From Hyaloperonospora brassicae (Eukaryota; Oomycota; Peronosporomycetes; Peronosporales; Peronosporaceae): a stretch of 64,000 bases of DNA. The translations under genes and the position numbers were made by a program. The stretch covers positions 62,001-126,000 of the forward strand of contig CANTFL010001352.1 of NCBI GenBank assembly GCA_947650285.1, in the 5' to 3' direction. The notes beneath the pieces were generated by a model that ran no database searches, was not told where the DNA came from, and saw nothing but the letters and a program-made list of their open reading frames with translations. Of this stretch, positions 49,711 to 62,556 are shown piece by piece (the stretch's first letter is position 1; every line of letters begins with the position of its first letter).

Positions 49711-50746
49711 AACTGGAACAACTGCCACTATGAAAGCAATCTATGCTTACAAATATGAAGAGATTGCATTTACCTTGACAGCTAGCACAGCTTCATCAAG
49801 ATATATTAATGTACTTTAAGACATCCGTCGTCTCATCATCAGGTTCTGAGAGGCGTAGACCTATCAAGAACTAAGCGTATAAACATTGTTCGTTTAAACG
49901 TATCTTAAGAAACTTTCAATTCATAAATTCAGAATGTCGCCTCCATAGACTATTTCAAATTTATAATGAAACCGCTCCCAAATGTATTACAAATATACCT
50001 GACATAAAGCGTATGTTGAGTACTATGTAATGCAACGCAACGATCAGGAATCATTTTATGTTTAAGTTTTATACATTTGGGTCGAGACTTCTACCAAAGC
50101 TTAAATCACAGATTTAAGATAGATAGGGAGCAACGATGATGACGAATAGTGCACAATATCATGAATTGCTAGCAAGAAGCCGTTAATTTGCGCGTTTTTT
50201 TTACATTGGTTACGCGTGCGTCGGGTATACAAAGTTATTCTGCAATCACTTGATGTCGCACACTTAATGAATATTGTTTAATCGTAACATGTATTGCAAC
50301 ACAATTATAAAGTATTTGGTTTCCATATAACGATCACGTAGACATCGTGATTCAATTCATTTGAATAAAGAATATTCGCCTTTCAGCACTGCGTGCTATA
50401 TCCATCCTTTTCTATAACCACAAGTTGGCGGACGAGCATAAATGTTCAAGTCAGTTGTCTCGGAAGTCAACGACGACATTAAACGTTTTCGTTATGGAAA
50501 AAAAGAGCTCTTCAACATTGTATTCAAGAAATCACACTATTTTACCTTTGAGTTGGGGTGGGGGAGCAAATGTATCACAGGCGTCGATTATGTTTAATAG
50601 GGTTTTTCATTTAAAGACTGCTTGCTGGGACAGGTGGCTCACGATCGGGTACTCAAAAGTACCATATCATGAGGCTATGTATGACAAGGGTGGGATATGT
50701 AAGGATGCTTCGAATAAAACGATAGATAAAGACAAATATATCTAAA
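49711..50746. other. AT-rich spacer
   Basis: A 106-codon frame (50425-50745, plus strand) ends at the GATC array. No motif was recognised. Confidence 0.4.
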
Positions 50747-50949
50747 GATCGCGTTTCCAATTCGATCTTACGATCTTGATTCTATCTCGCGATCCGATCC
50801 GATCTCACGATCTCGATTTGATCTCGCGATCCGATTCGATCTCGATCAGATCTCTCATTCTTGATCTGAGCTCTCGGTGTCGATCTGATCTCACAATCGT
50901 TATTTGAGCTCTCGATCTCGATCTAGTCGCTTGATCTTGATCAGGGATC
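50747..50949. repeat. GATC-rich degenerate tandem array (about 20 GATC in about 200 bp)
   Basis: Units resembling CGATCTCGCGATCC, GATCTCGAT and GATCTGAGCTCTCG follow one another with drifting spacing. Roughly one GATC would be expected by chance in this length. The array is isolated and no other copy is in the window. Confidence 0.85.
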
Positions 50950-53900
50950 GCAAGCCTGAGGTCAGTTGTAAACAAGTCGAGTGTGGGCTACACCAATGTT
51001 CCAGAGTAATCGCAATTAATTTAAGCCGCACTATTACAAAGGGGCTATCTCTTGAAGAGGGAGACGCGTGGTTTAGAAATTCATGATACACATAGGACCT
51101 GCGATATATTCGCTTGTTGGGTCTGATTGGTGCACATCAAACAGAGTCTAATTTGATTACAAGTAGACGTGCCGACTTCTCGTCCGGGTTGATTCATTGG
51201 AAAGTCGACCTAAGGAAAAATCCATATATAAATAAGGTGGCATCCCTGGATTGTTTGGCCAGGGATCAAGTACTTTCAAGCATACAACAAATATGATTGG
51301 ATGCAGAAAACAAGTAAAGGCGAAGGATGCACGATCGCGAAACGGCTCAAGTGGTCGGAAGACCCGCAAATCAAGTATTTGCATTAACAAGGCGACCCCG
51401 TAAAGATCAAGGTGACTAATGTCGATCATCTTACCAGTACATCCGCTGTCGTGTGAATGTTTCCGCGTGACAGCACCAATCCCAACCACGGTCAAGTTCA
51501 GCATTGACTCGAGTCCACCTATAAGAGTTCATCCCGCCCGATCGACGGGTACAAAAGGTGAATGAAGTATAGAGCATGGAATCTGAACACATCTTAATCG
51601 GTCGTCCGGGCAACAGTGGATATTTGGGATCGACGTTTTGAAGAGCGATCACCACTCCAACAAAACAGTATTCAGCTAATCGAATATGGGTCAACGATGC
51701 CAAAACTTATAGGTGTAAGACATGATACCAATAACAAACATGCATGTTTTGTTAATAAGAAATATAGTATTGCATCAAGCTGAGGTGCTGAGGCATCAAA
51801 ATACAAGTTAGTAACAAAAATAATGCGGGTAGTAAGGTACATCAGGCGAGAAGCAACAATTAAATAATGAGATTTTTAGTTTCTTGTGGTGATGGGGCAT
51901 TTTCATCGGCGCAGCAGCTGAAAAATTACTCATCGTGAAAATTTATTTGATGCTACTCCCTTGAAATATCTTATTGATATCCTGAACACGCTATAATACT
52001 TGTTCTATTAAAATGGTACGATCAGATTTATGCTCTAGTGTCACAACATACAAAGTATGGCTTCTATAAAATTCAACGACATTATATTTGAATTTTTTCT
52101 GATAAGATCGATAAGCTCGGCCGCAAATATATTTTTATTTGTCATTTGTCAAATCTGGGTGCGGCAATATCTCTTTGATCGGGCATACAGTACACAGAAT
52201 GTCCTTGCTGGCACCTGCGTACAAATACTTGCCAGTCGTAACATTTCTAAACAGAAAAAACATCCACATTCATTGCACTTTCGATCAAGGGTGTGTTGGT
52301 AAAGTGATCATAAGAAATTTCAATATAGCGGGTCGCGTGGCTGAGCTAGGACTGAGAAATTCTTGATCGGCCGATTTTTAGCTCAAAAAATAGGTTTGAC
52401 AACGGTGGACAAAAATGGCTTATACAACACAGCGATAAGGTATATATATACGGTAGTATTTTATATCGAACAACTGGAAAGATGAGCCGCTAAAGATTGA
52501 GTTCTGCAATTCTCGTATCGTGCGATATAATTCGCGATTCTATAGGAGATGCGAATCGGTGAATTACACTTTAACCACTCGACCTAGTGTGTACTTTGGG
52601 TTAATCAATACGATTAGGATATACCAATGGGTTTGGTCCAGGTATTGTGGAACATAGGGCGGTGATAATACTTAACACCAAGCCTAATCATCATCGTGAT
52701 AACTTCAATTGCGCTCTTTTTGGTGTGGAGACCCATACGGTTAAAGACATACCAATTATTCGCATAGGTGGAATAGGCCACATGCTATGCATGAAACACA
52801 TCATGTGAAATGAACAATGTATGTCAATTACACAACGTATCCTGTGTTCAAGAAAACGCGATCGAGATGAATTTATAGTAAATGAAGATTACGTGTATCA
52901 TAGTGCGACCATTGCGAGATGGATCATGAGTGAATGCTCATTCTGATTGATAATGTGTAGCCGAATAAAGTCGACTTTTATATCTTTTATTAAAAAACGA
53001 TTTAATTCAAAAATATTATTATTTTTAGCAGCATGCAACATAAAACAATGTACGTTAAAAGAAACGCGTCGACTTATCATTCAGTCAGGGTCTTTTTTGG
53101 CATTCCGACCTTTTCTGGATTATCAAATAGCATTAACTAAATACTTCTTCTAGATTGTAGATTCATGCTCAGCTAAAATCTTCAGACAAACCTTGACAGA
53201 GGTTTGTCGGACGTATATAGTCTTAAATGATGACTATAGAAACTCTTCGAGACGGCTTGACTAATAAAAATAAAGTGTAAACAACATTACGATCATTGGT
53301 GAAGACGGCATATCTCAGATCAGAGAGAAATGAATTGATCACCTCCAAAAACCGCGATTGCGTAAGAACTTCACATACTTCGATCCCTAACTGTTATAAA
53401 TACAAACTAATCTTTTGATTGTCTGAACTGCGTTCAAAAGATTGACACTTTAAATTTCGACAGGTTCATGATATTTGGTATAAAAATCTAACGAGTTTAT
53501 GCGTCCCTCTTGTTCATTGATGTCGCTAAGATGCGATCGACGACTAAATACCGCGAAATATCAAAGACTACTATACCACAGTATTGCAAAAGATCCACAA
53601 GGTCTTGACTATACCAGATGTAGCATGGCAGCGGGGTTGTCAGAGTCCAGTTCAGGTATGACAATACAAATCGTATTAGTGATCCGTCGATATCGAAGGC
53701 AGCAAAAATGATGTTTAATAGCAAAGGTTTCGGTACCGTGTCACATGTATACCTAATATGATAAAGTGAAATATGCTGTCATGTAAAGCATTAAGGGTTT
53801 TAGAAGTTGTAATATAATTCCCGGTTGAGTGTCAGGAAAGGTTCATGATCGTACGTACGCATTATTCCAGATAATGTATTCTTAAGCTTATAAAGCTTCA

Positions 53901-56480
53901 CACCTATACAAAGGAAATGACAGCACGTGTCTAACCGGCGCATCTGCTGAGTGATTTCAGTCGTATCAGGTATAATATGTGCTTTTATGACAAGCTTTGC
54001 GATGATTAATTTTTTTGTGAAAAATCTAATTTACAGCTTCCATTTCACCCTGAGTCACCGTTGCCCATAAATCACGAACGATGCGTCATTTGATAGCTTA
54101 TGTCTGTACAGTTTATCTATCGTGCTCGTCAGACGTTCGTGCTATGAAGATTGGAAGTTTTCACACCCGTTTTAACGCCCTGCAAGGATTGTCTGATGTA
54201 TTTATATGTGGTATGGTTGTTAGCCCGACTGCACGTTATCATGCCTTCGTATACCGCTACACTGTCAAAGTAATATGTCGCTTGTGCAGACCACGCACAC
54301 ATAAACAAAGGTCCATCACACGGCCGAAATGAATACGGGTCTCACCTAGACTGATTTTTTACGACAGTAATATAAAATGGATTTCTGGGAGCCTTAGACT
54401 GATTACTTGAAAAGACGTATAGTCGGCCGTAGAGGATGTCGCTGTTTTCAAGAAACAACAAAGCGATGCCGAAGTAATGTGTTTTACCCGTGAGAGAAAA
54501 ACGCCTATAGAAACAAAGCAAAATCTCAGACATTTGTCCAGTGTTTGTAGGAGGAGTCACCCAAATGCGTGATCTTGTAGCACATCCAAAGTTGGCTTCG
54601 GAGATAGAAAAAATCTCATAATTACGCTGTAATAATTCTTGCGGACTGTTCTTAGTGGAAAAGTTACGCGGATTTGCGCACTTCTCTTTCGAACGGGGTA
54701 CTTAACCGATATATAGTTGCTATTGATTAATAAGGCCGAACTGATATATAATCTCATCGATGGACAAATTGTAAGTCCAAGGCATACTAAAATAAACGCG
54801 ATGCTCGTATCGATGCTGGAAATTGAATGCGGTAAATTATTCCGATTAGCAAATAGTAGGTTTAGAGATAAGCCTACTTGAATACACACCGTGCGAGTTG
54901 CTCGCACATATATCCATTCGAAAAAATTAGGTCAAATACCAGAATCTTTTAATGTTAATGTATTGTAGTGAACACTTACATGTCACCGAATTGCAATCGT
55001 AACATCATTTTGATCGATTAGATGCGTGCCACGTTGTATGATCGACCTCATCAAATATCGTTATGAATTCTATATACGTAGATACGCAGTAGATATCGTT
55101 CACCGCACGCATTCGACTTGTCGAATGTTAAATGGTGCGACCACATCCTCCGATACTGGTGTACTAAGAGATACTTGAATTTAATTCATAAGTACTATGA
55201 TTTACACGGATCGATGGAAATTCTTCCACCTGATCCTGATGCTCAGACCGGGCGATGTGCGTCTCAGACACAAACGTATGGGTGTCTCGATTATTAGCAT
55301 CTATTGATTATTGAAGAGGTTATCCATCGCTACCCTTCTCCGTATAAAACACTAGATTTACGCCTCTGATGAGACCGGTGCAAAAAAAACCGATTGTTTT
55401 CTATTTTTTACAAGTAACACCCTGCACGGTAAACCTACATGTACAATGTCGCACAAGCGATGTGTCATATATCAAAATAGCGTTATCAAACAAATTGTTA
55501 TATATTGGTATTGAACCGGTTGAGGCGACCACCATCTTGATTGCGTCATTGATGTCAACACAATATTGAAATCTGTTGAAATAGTGGTACTCTTGAATAA
55601 TTTATCGCGATAGCATGGTTAACAGAATATGCATCGTTTCGATGTCATGAAAAGCTTTAAATTGCGCTATATATCAACGCTTGCTGTTTACTTAATCTCG
55701 ATATCGTGTACAGCGTCAATTCTAATAGACCTTGTTACGTTCAAGGTCAAACCTGATTGATGCTGTGCACGGTCGCTAGAAAGGTTGGATGTTGAATAAG
55801 ACAAATTCAATTCTAAAATTTGCGGTACCGGCGAATTTGTGATTCATTGCGCTATGTGCGATACGACTCAGACGTATCAGGGTGTGTTCCCTGTCAGCAG
55901 TCGATACGACTGCATCATTCGGATTGACCCTACTGAAACGTTTACGGAACAAAGTGCAATGATGTATAAGTTGCGAAATATCCGAGTCTGCGCCTTTTAA
56001 GATACATCGATCGTCTTTGACAGAATCTGTACATCATTATTTTACGTCTTCTTGTAAACATGGTAGAGTCAGCAGATCCCCGCGTAAAACCTTTCGCATA
56101 TCGTAAGCCAGGAATAATGTATGGTCTAGCTGATCTTATTTTAATTTAAGAAGAGCTATTAGCGGTCGAATTATCTTTACTGGAAGGCATCGTCTAATGC
56201 GACGATGACTAACGATTTCATATCATTGTTTTTTGACGATATGGAAAACCGTACCATCCATTAAACCGATTTGCGCGACTACCTAGAATCTTTCAGTTTC
56301 TGCCTAGTGACTCAAAAAATATAGCCGGCAGCGGATAATTGTCATCAGAAAGATGTGCTAAACGCAACGTTTTGCTTGTATGCCGAAAAATGGATTTCAT
56401 AATACGTGTCTTTAAACAACTCGTCTTGGTGGACGAGGCAAGATGAGCCTGTTCGTGAGCATCATGGTCGTAAAAAGCCG
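50950..56480. other. AT-rich gene-poor region, right part of the desert
   Basis: A slightly GC-richer patch at 51100-51710 holds minus-strand frames of 90 and 115 codons without recognisable motifs. A further 116-codon minus frame lies at 54557-54907. No exon series or known domain was found. GC rises gradually beyond about 55 kb. Confidence 0.5.
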
Positions 56481-57660
56481 TACCTAGTCGTCATCCCATA
56501 AGCTTCCTACAGACGCAAAAATCGAATTCTTGAACAAATTGTTGCGTGAAAAAATAGTGGTCAACGATTTAGAACCGGATTTGCTGTATCTACCTCCATA
56601 GTCTCTGCCACCCGGCAGAGGACTGAAGGTACGTTCTAATGGACTATTACTTCTAATTTTGCGACGATCATGTCGACAATACAAATAGCCGTGCAAAAAA
56701 AACAGTTAAAGCTTGTGAAGTCGTGTTTGAGGCCGAGGATGAAGGATGGCGTTTTCGTGCCTCGAGGACACTTCATGTTCTTTAATTGGAGCGGCCACGT
56801 CGGATGATCCGACTATACCCGATGATAGCCATCGAGAATCCTCCCTCACTTTCGGCGTGCGATTACTCGTCTTCGTGGAGCCACTCACCAGTCTGGTGGA
56901 ACTGCTGAAGATTTCGTGCTAGCCCGTGTGTGCCCAGCTTTGATAGATGAGTTACTGCAACATTCTTTTCTGCCCCCATTGCGACATCCGAGTTTGCGAC
57001 GGTTGCCCACGGAACAATATCTCCTTTTTTCTAAAAAGTTGCGTGGCCTTTCCGTTTCCGATGGGACCGTATCCGTCGTCGTCCGCCTTCAGGACTAGTC
57101 ACATGCTGCTATAATCGTGCAGGTCGCTAGTGCAGCCCTCGGCTCGACTTCGACGACGAATAACCTGTCTGCGTACTGTGGTGTGGGTTTTCGATTTGCG
57201 CGAGGAAGACACCGGTAGCCTTTACGCCATTGCATGGCATTGGGAACAACCTTGTGATTGTTTCACACCTTAGTCGACACCGATCGCCTCGCATGCCGCG
57301 CCTAGCGGCACTGTATTGTACTGAGCGGGCGCTGGCGGATGATATTCAAGTCACCATCTGGACATATGAATCCCGCGATTTTACCCAGATGGCCGTCCAT
57401 GCCGCGACCGTGGCGGTGGCTACCACCTGCTCGCTTCAGGCTCACCCACTAATCGAGCTTTAAACCCTCTAGAGACTTTAACACTGCTTCAACCTGGATT
57501 TATTTCACTGGCTCGAGACATATCTTAACGCGGGTATCAGCTTTCCGAACCCGCCGCTCGTCAGACGACTGCGACCGAGCACCTCCACATCATCAGCTGG
57601 GCGCTAGACGAGGAGCTGTCTGCCCTGTTACACTCTAGGGTATTCCCATCATCGGATTGC
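56480..57660 (+). other. Coding-like remnants, unidentified, probably a decayed transposon or gene
   Basis: GC is close to that of the real genes in the window. Plus-strand fragments read like protein in changing frames: KIEFLNKLLREKIVVNDLEP near 56520-56580, ARVCPALIDELLQHSF near 56920, LHGIGNNLVIVSHLSRHRSP near 57230, and LNAGISFPNPPLVRRLRPST near 57510. Repeated stops separate them. No family could be named with confidence. Confidence 0.35.
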
Positions 57661-57723
57661 TAGCTCTATCTGGCTTGGGTATTGCTGGTCGCAATATTTT
57701 CTCAATACATCTCACTTTTAATT

Positions 57724-57754
57724 ACAACAACAACAAAAACAACAACAACAACAA
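57724..57754. repeat. (CAA)n microsatellite
   Basis: An interrupted CAA/ACA run of about 30 bp. Confidence 0.9.
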
Positions 57755-58639
57755 CTTCAACTTAAGTGGCACCACCTACTAATTAGATCGACGCTTCTCT
57801 CCGAGGATTATAATGACTTTTTGTAACAGCTGCTTGGTTGAACTCGCAGCCAGCATGTCATCAATTTAGAATGACACAAAATTATTTACTGGCACTAACA
57901 CAGTCCGCACTACATTCAGAGTGCGGACTGAAGTGACCTTTTTTCCTGTAGACGTATGCAATCCGAATTACCCATTGCCACACCACTGTCGATTGCTTAC
58001 GACCGCAGAGTGCTCGATGAAATAGGCTCACAAAAACGTTATTGCCATCGGGACACCGGGACCTTCTAAAATACCATGTAAAGGCGCTAGTGATCTTCAC
58101 TGTATCGAATAGCGATATCTATTCCACACTGCTCCACGTTTTAGTCTGGCTCGTTTACACAAGCGAAATCCTCGGGTAGTAGCCATTAGTGACTACTAGG
58201 GCATATGTGAAATTGTAGTCGCGACCCAGGCCTACAGATTTATTTCACAGCAATCATGGCTTTACGCAGATATGTCTCCACTGTCGTCGCGGTTATTGCT
58301 CGATACCCATTTACCTTCAATATTGCTTGCGCCATCAGGCAGTTGCATAGATTATCAAGTTAAATAAGGGTTTCTAGGGCCTTTACCTCATCATATACAG
58401 CAAGCTCATTAGCCACTCCGTATTTACCCCGACTGTATGGGAATTGGCAGTCGCAAACTATTGAACAGTACGAAGCAAATTCTGACTGATAGCAGCGATG
58501 TTCGATGACCTATCACCTCGCAATCACAGTTCAAAAGAAGGCTGAATACTAAGTCAATGACTAGTGGTAAAAGTAAATTGTATTATATGTGAGCATGTCC
58601 TCCAATCTCTGCCCTATCAATTAGCCCAAACTTAATTGT
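57755..58639. other. Spacer before the LTR relic
   Basis: A minus-strand 72-codon frame (58100-57882) and one inverted repeat (GTCCGCACT ... AGTGCGGAC at 57902-57928) are present. No gene was recognised. Confidence 0.4.
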
Positions 58640-58880
58640 ATCAATAGAAAAACATGTATTGCGACGTCTACTCACCACCCATTGCGCGCGTTGAGCATTG
58701 ATGGTTGTGCTGATGTCATTCCACATTTTAACATAACGAGTAGGCCCTTAGTTCACTGTAAAAATATCACTGTGTCTTGTGATATTTTAAGAGGAACGAT
58801 GAAGGTAATGTTCCTTCTTATCATCACATCCCACATATGATAACATTTGGAAGCAGGTCCACCCCGTCTAAATATGACTA
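58640..58880 (-). repeat. LTR relic, same family and orientation as 4205-4596
   Basis: GCGACGTCTACTCACCACCC at about 58660, followed by CATTGCGCGCG, matches the core of the first LTR in the same orientation. A GATATT hairpin zone, a GTTCCTTCTTATCAT stretch and a degenerate CACCCCGT end near 58866 follow in the same order. The opposite end is not recognisable and no internal domain is attached, so this is a worn solo LTR. Confidence 0.65.
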
Positions 58881-59299
58881 ATTCAAGCAGGGATGCTTGT
58901 TATTCGCTCTGTTTGTAATCTGAGAGAAGATACGATATGTATATAGGGCAAGGGTGACTACCTAAGAACCAACATACAGACATATTGTTCGTTCGGACTA
59001 GTATAGCGGGTCGTGGCACTAGCGGAAATAGATGTTGTATCCTTCCGCGACCTTTCGCTCTTTCGCTGACGTGTATATCACAAACGTATCATACTGCTCA
59101 CGATCTTTATTTCTTGGCAAAACTCGACTCGTGTGTGATAATTATAAGGGGGTAGTACAACGCACCAAGTAATTAGAAGAACAAAATTTAGGTTGTACAA
59201 GATATAAATAAAGAAAATTAAAAAATGCCCTACGTCCTAGAATACTCGAGTGAATCAGGACAGATAATGATTTTACTACGCTGTTGTTTAATTAACTGA
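58881..59299. other. Spacer
   Basis: Nothing recognised. Confidence 0.4.
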
Positions 59300-59903
59300 C
59301 AAAAACTTCGACGAATACGCTTGAGCATCATCACAATTTCGTTCCTGAAATATACCTGCAGACGAAGAAGTCTGCAAACATTGAAGTCATCAATAAATCA
59401 TAACAAGAAAAAATAGATTCATTGGAGTCTATTGATATGATGAAGCGTTTTACAGTATTCTAACTGAAAAGTAGGAAAAGAAATGCGATCCCACAAGCAG
59501 AACAACATTACTAGCAACCGCAGCACCTACAAAAACAACAGCAGAAGCAACAGTCGTAGCATCATCAGCAATAGATACTGAAACAACAACCGCAACCGCA
59601 GCACCTACAACAACAACAGCAGCAACAACAGCAGCAACAACAGCAGCAACAACAGCAGTAGCAATAATTATAGCAATCTAAACAACAATAACAAAAGTAA
59701 AAGCATTAGTATCAACAAATTAGCCCCGACTGACTGCGTTTACGGCAGCGACTGATGATACGAAGACGCGTTTACGTACTTATATCTCGCGTCTGCGTCT
59801 GCGCCTGCAACACGTGGTTGCAAGCGCAGCACGACCGCGGCAGAACCCTCTCCGCGGCTTCCCGAACAGGTCGGGGGTTGCTCACGGCCGTAAAATGGGA
59901 AAT
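59300..59903 (+). repeat. Dispersed repeat copy 2, left part (CAA/CAG tract plus conserved block)
   Basis: An AACAAGAAAAAATAGATTCA-type start (59403) leads to CAA/CAG arrays (59540-59665). A GC-rich block follows (59750-59890: GATGATACGAAGACGCGTTT, GGCAGAACCCTCTCCGCGGC), ending at GGCCGTAAAATGG. It corresponds to 26390-26880 but is less eroded. The repeat resumes at about 63025 after the TIR element. Confidence 0.75.
59540..59665. repeat. CAA/CAG trinucleotide arrays
   Basis: Long interrupted runs of CAACAACAG units sit inside the dispersed repeat. The frame contains TAG/TAA interruptions, so they do not encode a long polyglutamine. Confidence 0.9.
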
Positions 59904-60083
59904 CGAAAGGGAATGGCATTTTCACCACACTTTTGCTATTTCCACCACACTTTTAGCAAGCTCCACCAAAGTTTTAGGGTCCTGATAGCTATACCTTACC
60001 CTATTGATATGTGAACCACACATCAAGCGTAACCCCCTTATCTGACCAATCAGAAGCAACGAGAGCGTTATGCGGTGTAACGT
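59904..60083 (+). repeat. Left TIR of the TAF6-carrying element
   Basis: Mate of 62803-62983. It starts CGAAAGGGAATGGCATTTTC, the best-aligned outer end. Confidence 0.78.
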
Positions 60084-60860
60084 CTTTTTAACACTATTAT
60101 GTGGAAGCAAATTCGATGCTAAAGAGTGTGGTCCAGCTAGCAAGGTTCCGAATCATGAGTGTAAATTCTGAGTGCAAGTAGAAACGCCTCGGTGAGCTTT
60201 AAAAACGAGGCAGCATAACAGGAGTACATAGTAACTAAATTCGTGCATCAGATACTTGCACTGAACTTCTTCCGATATCGAGAGTGTGTATATCGACTTA
60301 GTATACGACGTTTCGTTGTCCGAACAGCAATTACTGGCCATGTTTGGCGAAGCTCTCACAGCATATTGAGTGTGCAACCACTGAAAAAGATTAGCTGCGG
60401 AAGAATGTTTTTTCTGACTGCTAAAGCGCAGCCATCTGTAAGCTCTAGCGACATGTCAAGCTTCACCAGCCTGACTGATCCCTGCAAGCTGTTTTCGAAC
60501 CATGTGACTAGTGGGTGGGAATAGAGATAGGCTTAGTCATGCCCGTCTTTAATTGCCGATCCGATGCCAATTTGACTCATTCAAATACTTTGTGTCTATT
60601 TCAGTGTACTGCAAAGGCGTCCAAAGTATGTGTCAACACCATCCAGCAGAGTGTCCCAAGTGCGTCACATTTTGTTTGGCAAGAGCAAACCAAAGGAGCA
60701 TCGCAAGTCAATCGATCTTGGTTCTTTCTGGCTTGTATACGCAGATAGCTGGTGCCTCTGCACTATTCTGACGACCAGCGACCCTGCCTTGAAAGCCAAT
60801 ACTCGATCGCAAAGAATTAGTTTGACATCATAATCATCATCATCATCATCATCATCAGTA
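60084..60860 (+). other. Interior of TIR element left of TAF6, possible second captured fragment
   Basis: Plus-strand frames of 93 (60243-60524) and 77 codons (60515-60748) overlap at a GTGGGTGGG...TTAG stretch that could be a short intron near 60512-60536. Readable segments such as VRHILFGKSKPKEHRKSIDL exist, but no domain could be named. Confidence 0.3.
60826..60857. repeat. (CAT)n microsatellite
   Basis: A run of about nine CAT/ATC units, just downstream (in minus sense) of the last TAF6-like frame. Confidence 0.92.
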
Positions 60861-60863
60861 CAT

Positions 60864-62556
60864 TCATGATATCTCGAGATGTTTCCAACACAAAACATCC
60901 ATTTTTAGATAGGCGACGCTTGTCTTCTGGATGCACATGTCAAGCATGTTTAATGCCCGGCCTGACCGAATATACGGCAAAAGGCGCTCTCCAAATGCGT
61001 CGTATAGAAGAGTTATGATACCACCTAGAGTAGACGACGACAGCGATGGCGACACGCCGCGATCCATAGCCTTAGACATCAAAAAGTAGGCTCCCGAAGC
61101 GTGCTGTGCATTGTATGATGTCAAACAGTACACATTAGTTCGATCATGCAACGAGCACCGCTGCAACAAAACGTTGCTTACCACGAGGATGCCGAGACAA
61201 TTCTGTGCCTCAAGTATTTCAATAAGGTCAGGATTGGACGACGAGACTGCTGGCCCCAATCTTCGATAGTTTTCCTTCTAGATTAAGAAATAGCATACTA
61301 TCCATCACTAAGAGCCCAAAAACAGAATACCTGGCCAGAACAAACGTCCAAACGGTCAGTCATGCCCGCATATTAACGCAGAAAAACGTGGGGCAGAAAC
61401 CATTAAGGGCACCAAATTGTGTCGAGAACAAACACACTGGACCTGTGATTGCTTTGTGGTATGTTTTCGGTACGCGGGCCTGGATATTGACGTATTTCTC
61501 ACCGTAGCGCTCGCAAATTTGAGCCACCGTTTTGACCGCGTACTTGCGCGAAGCCCAGTAATTGTCCGCTGAATTTTCGCAGACTGTTGACCCAGCACGC
61601 GGGTCAGAATAGCAGGAATCATTTGATGTAGCTACATTTATTCATCACCACACATGACGACGATAACAGGGTTAGAATCATCCAGAACGCGTGTCCGAGA
61701 ACGACCACGTACGTAGAATTCGACATGTAGATTCTGGTTCGTCACCAAACAGCGGCAAGTTTGCATGAGTAAATCAGCAGCAGTGATAAGTAGTGATTGC
61801 TGTGCTTCACTTCCTTGTAAATGAAGCGTGAACATAAGGCAACAGCCGGTTGATGCCCGGGTCTTGGGTGAGATAGAGAAAGCTGCACATTGCAGCTCAA
61901 AGTCGTCACCCTTAATGGCCTCTGTCACCTAAGTGTAGTACAATTGCATTTCCTCGGTTAGCACGTGCTTCACTCGAGGCTTTTGTCGACATTGTTGACA
62001 AACGCTTCGTCCTTGATGGACGTGTAGCACGTCGAATCGTCCTCCACGGACTCGTTCTCAGGTATAAGGGGTTGCACGCCATTGACGGCCAGTCAGTGCA
62101 CATTGAGCACCGGTTGCAATCGGATCAGACTTAGCGGAGCATATCAGCATCATCGACAGCTCCAGCTCTCCCTCCACTTCGAAAAAGAGCGACTCGCTGT
62201 CTTTGCACGGCTTGTACTTGACGGTGCCAGGGGCTGCAAAGCCATACAAACTCTAGAATGTTCATGAAACGAACGACTCGTGTAAGTCAATAGCGTGCCT
62301 TATTAAGACCGCCTGGTGGCGCTATATTATAGAGATAGGGTAACTCTAAAGCCCGCACTTGGAGCGCCTAATTGATGTGTGTGGGTTCCAGTTTCGGCCG
62401 TCACGAGTGCCGCTGGAACTTAAGCGCGTCCTGAACGACTTCCCGCACTCGCAGATCTACCTCCGTCATCAGCTCAGCAATGCAGTCTTTGCCCACGTCG
62501 TCGCGCCCGAGGCTCTATGCGACCACCTGCAGCATCTCAGGGCGCAACAGGCTCAT
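60864..62556 (-). pseudogene. TAF6: TAF6 (TFIID subunit, TBP-associated factor 6) pseudogene
   Basis: From the ATG at 62556 the minus strand reads MSLLRPEMLQVVA, then TAG at codon 14 (62515-62517). The histone-fold continues in frame as DLRVREVVQDALKFQRHS-stop-RPKLEPTHIN-stop-ALQ. Next come LYGFAAPGTVKYKPC (about 62245), VNGVQPLIPENESVED after another TGA, and LTEEMQLYY, the usual entry to the TAF6 HEAT domain. The HEAT part has VTEAIKGDDFELQCAAF, NLHVEFYV, MIPAILTRVLGQQS, NYWASRKYAVKTVAQICERY and VNIQARVPKTYHKAITGP. A further 131-codon frame (61259-60864, with LYDAFGERLLPYI) may be the C-terminus. Intact TAF6 pairs with TAF9 through the histone fold in TFIID. At least five stops and several frame changes make this copy non-functional. 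Its placement between TIRs indicates transposon capture, so an intact gene should exist elsewhere. Confidence 0.85.

Noticed and set aside
52515..52595. Minus-strand GGTCGAGTGGTTAAAG resembling the D-arm of a Ser/Leu-type tRNA
   Set aside because: The anticodon and T-arms do not form and there is no GGTTCGAAT box; at most a decayed tRNA or SINE relic.
20900..55000. Mitochondrial insertion or bacterial contamination as cause of the AT richness
   Set aside because: No mitochondrial genes, tRNAs or bacterial-style gene density; embedded eukaryotic transposon relics fit a nuclear origin.
60665..60898. Acidic poly-Asp stretch (DDDDDDD) on the minus strand
   Set aside because: Product of the (CAT)n microsatellite at 60826-60857, not evidence of a protein.
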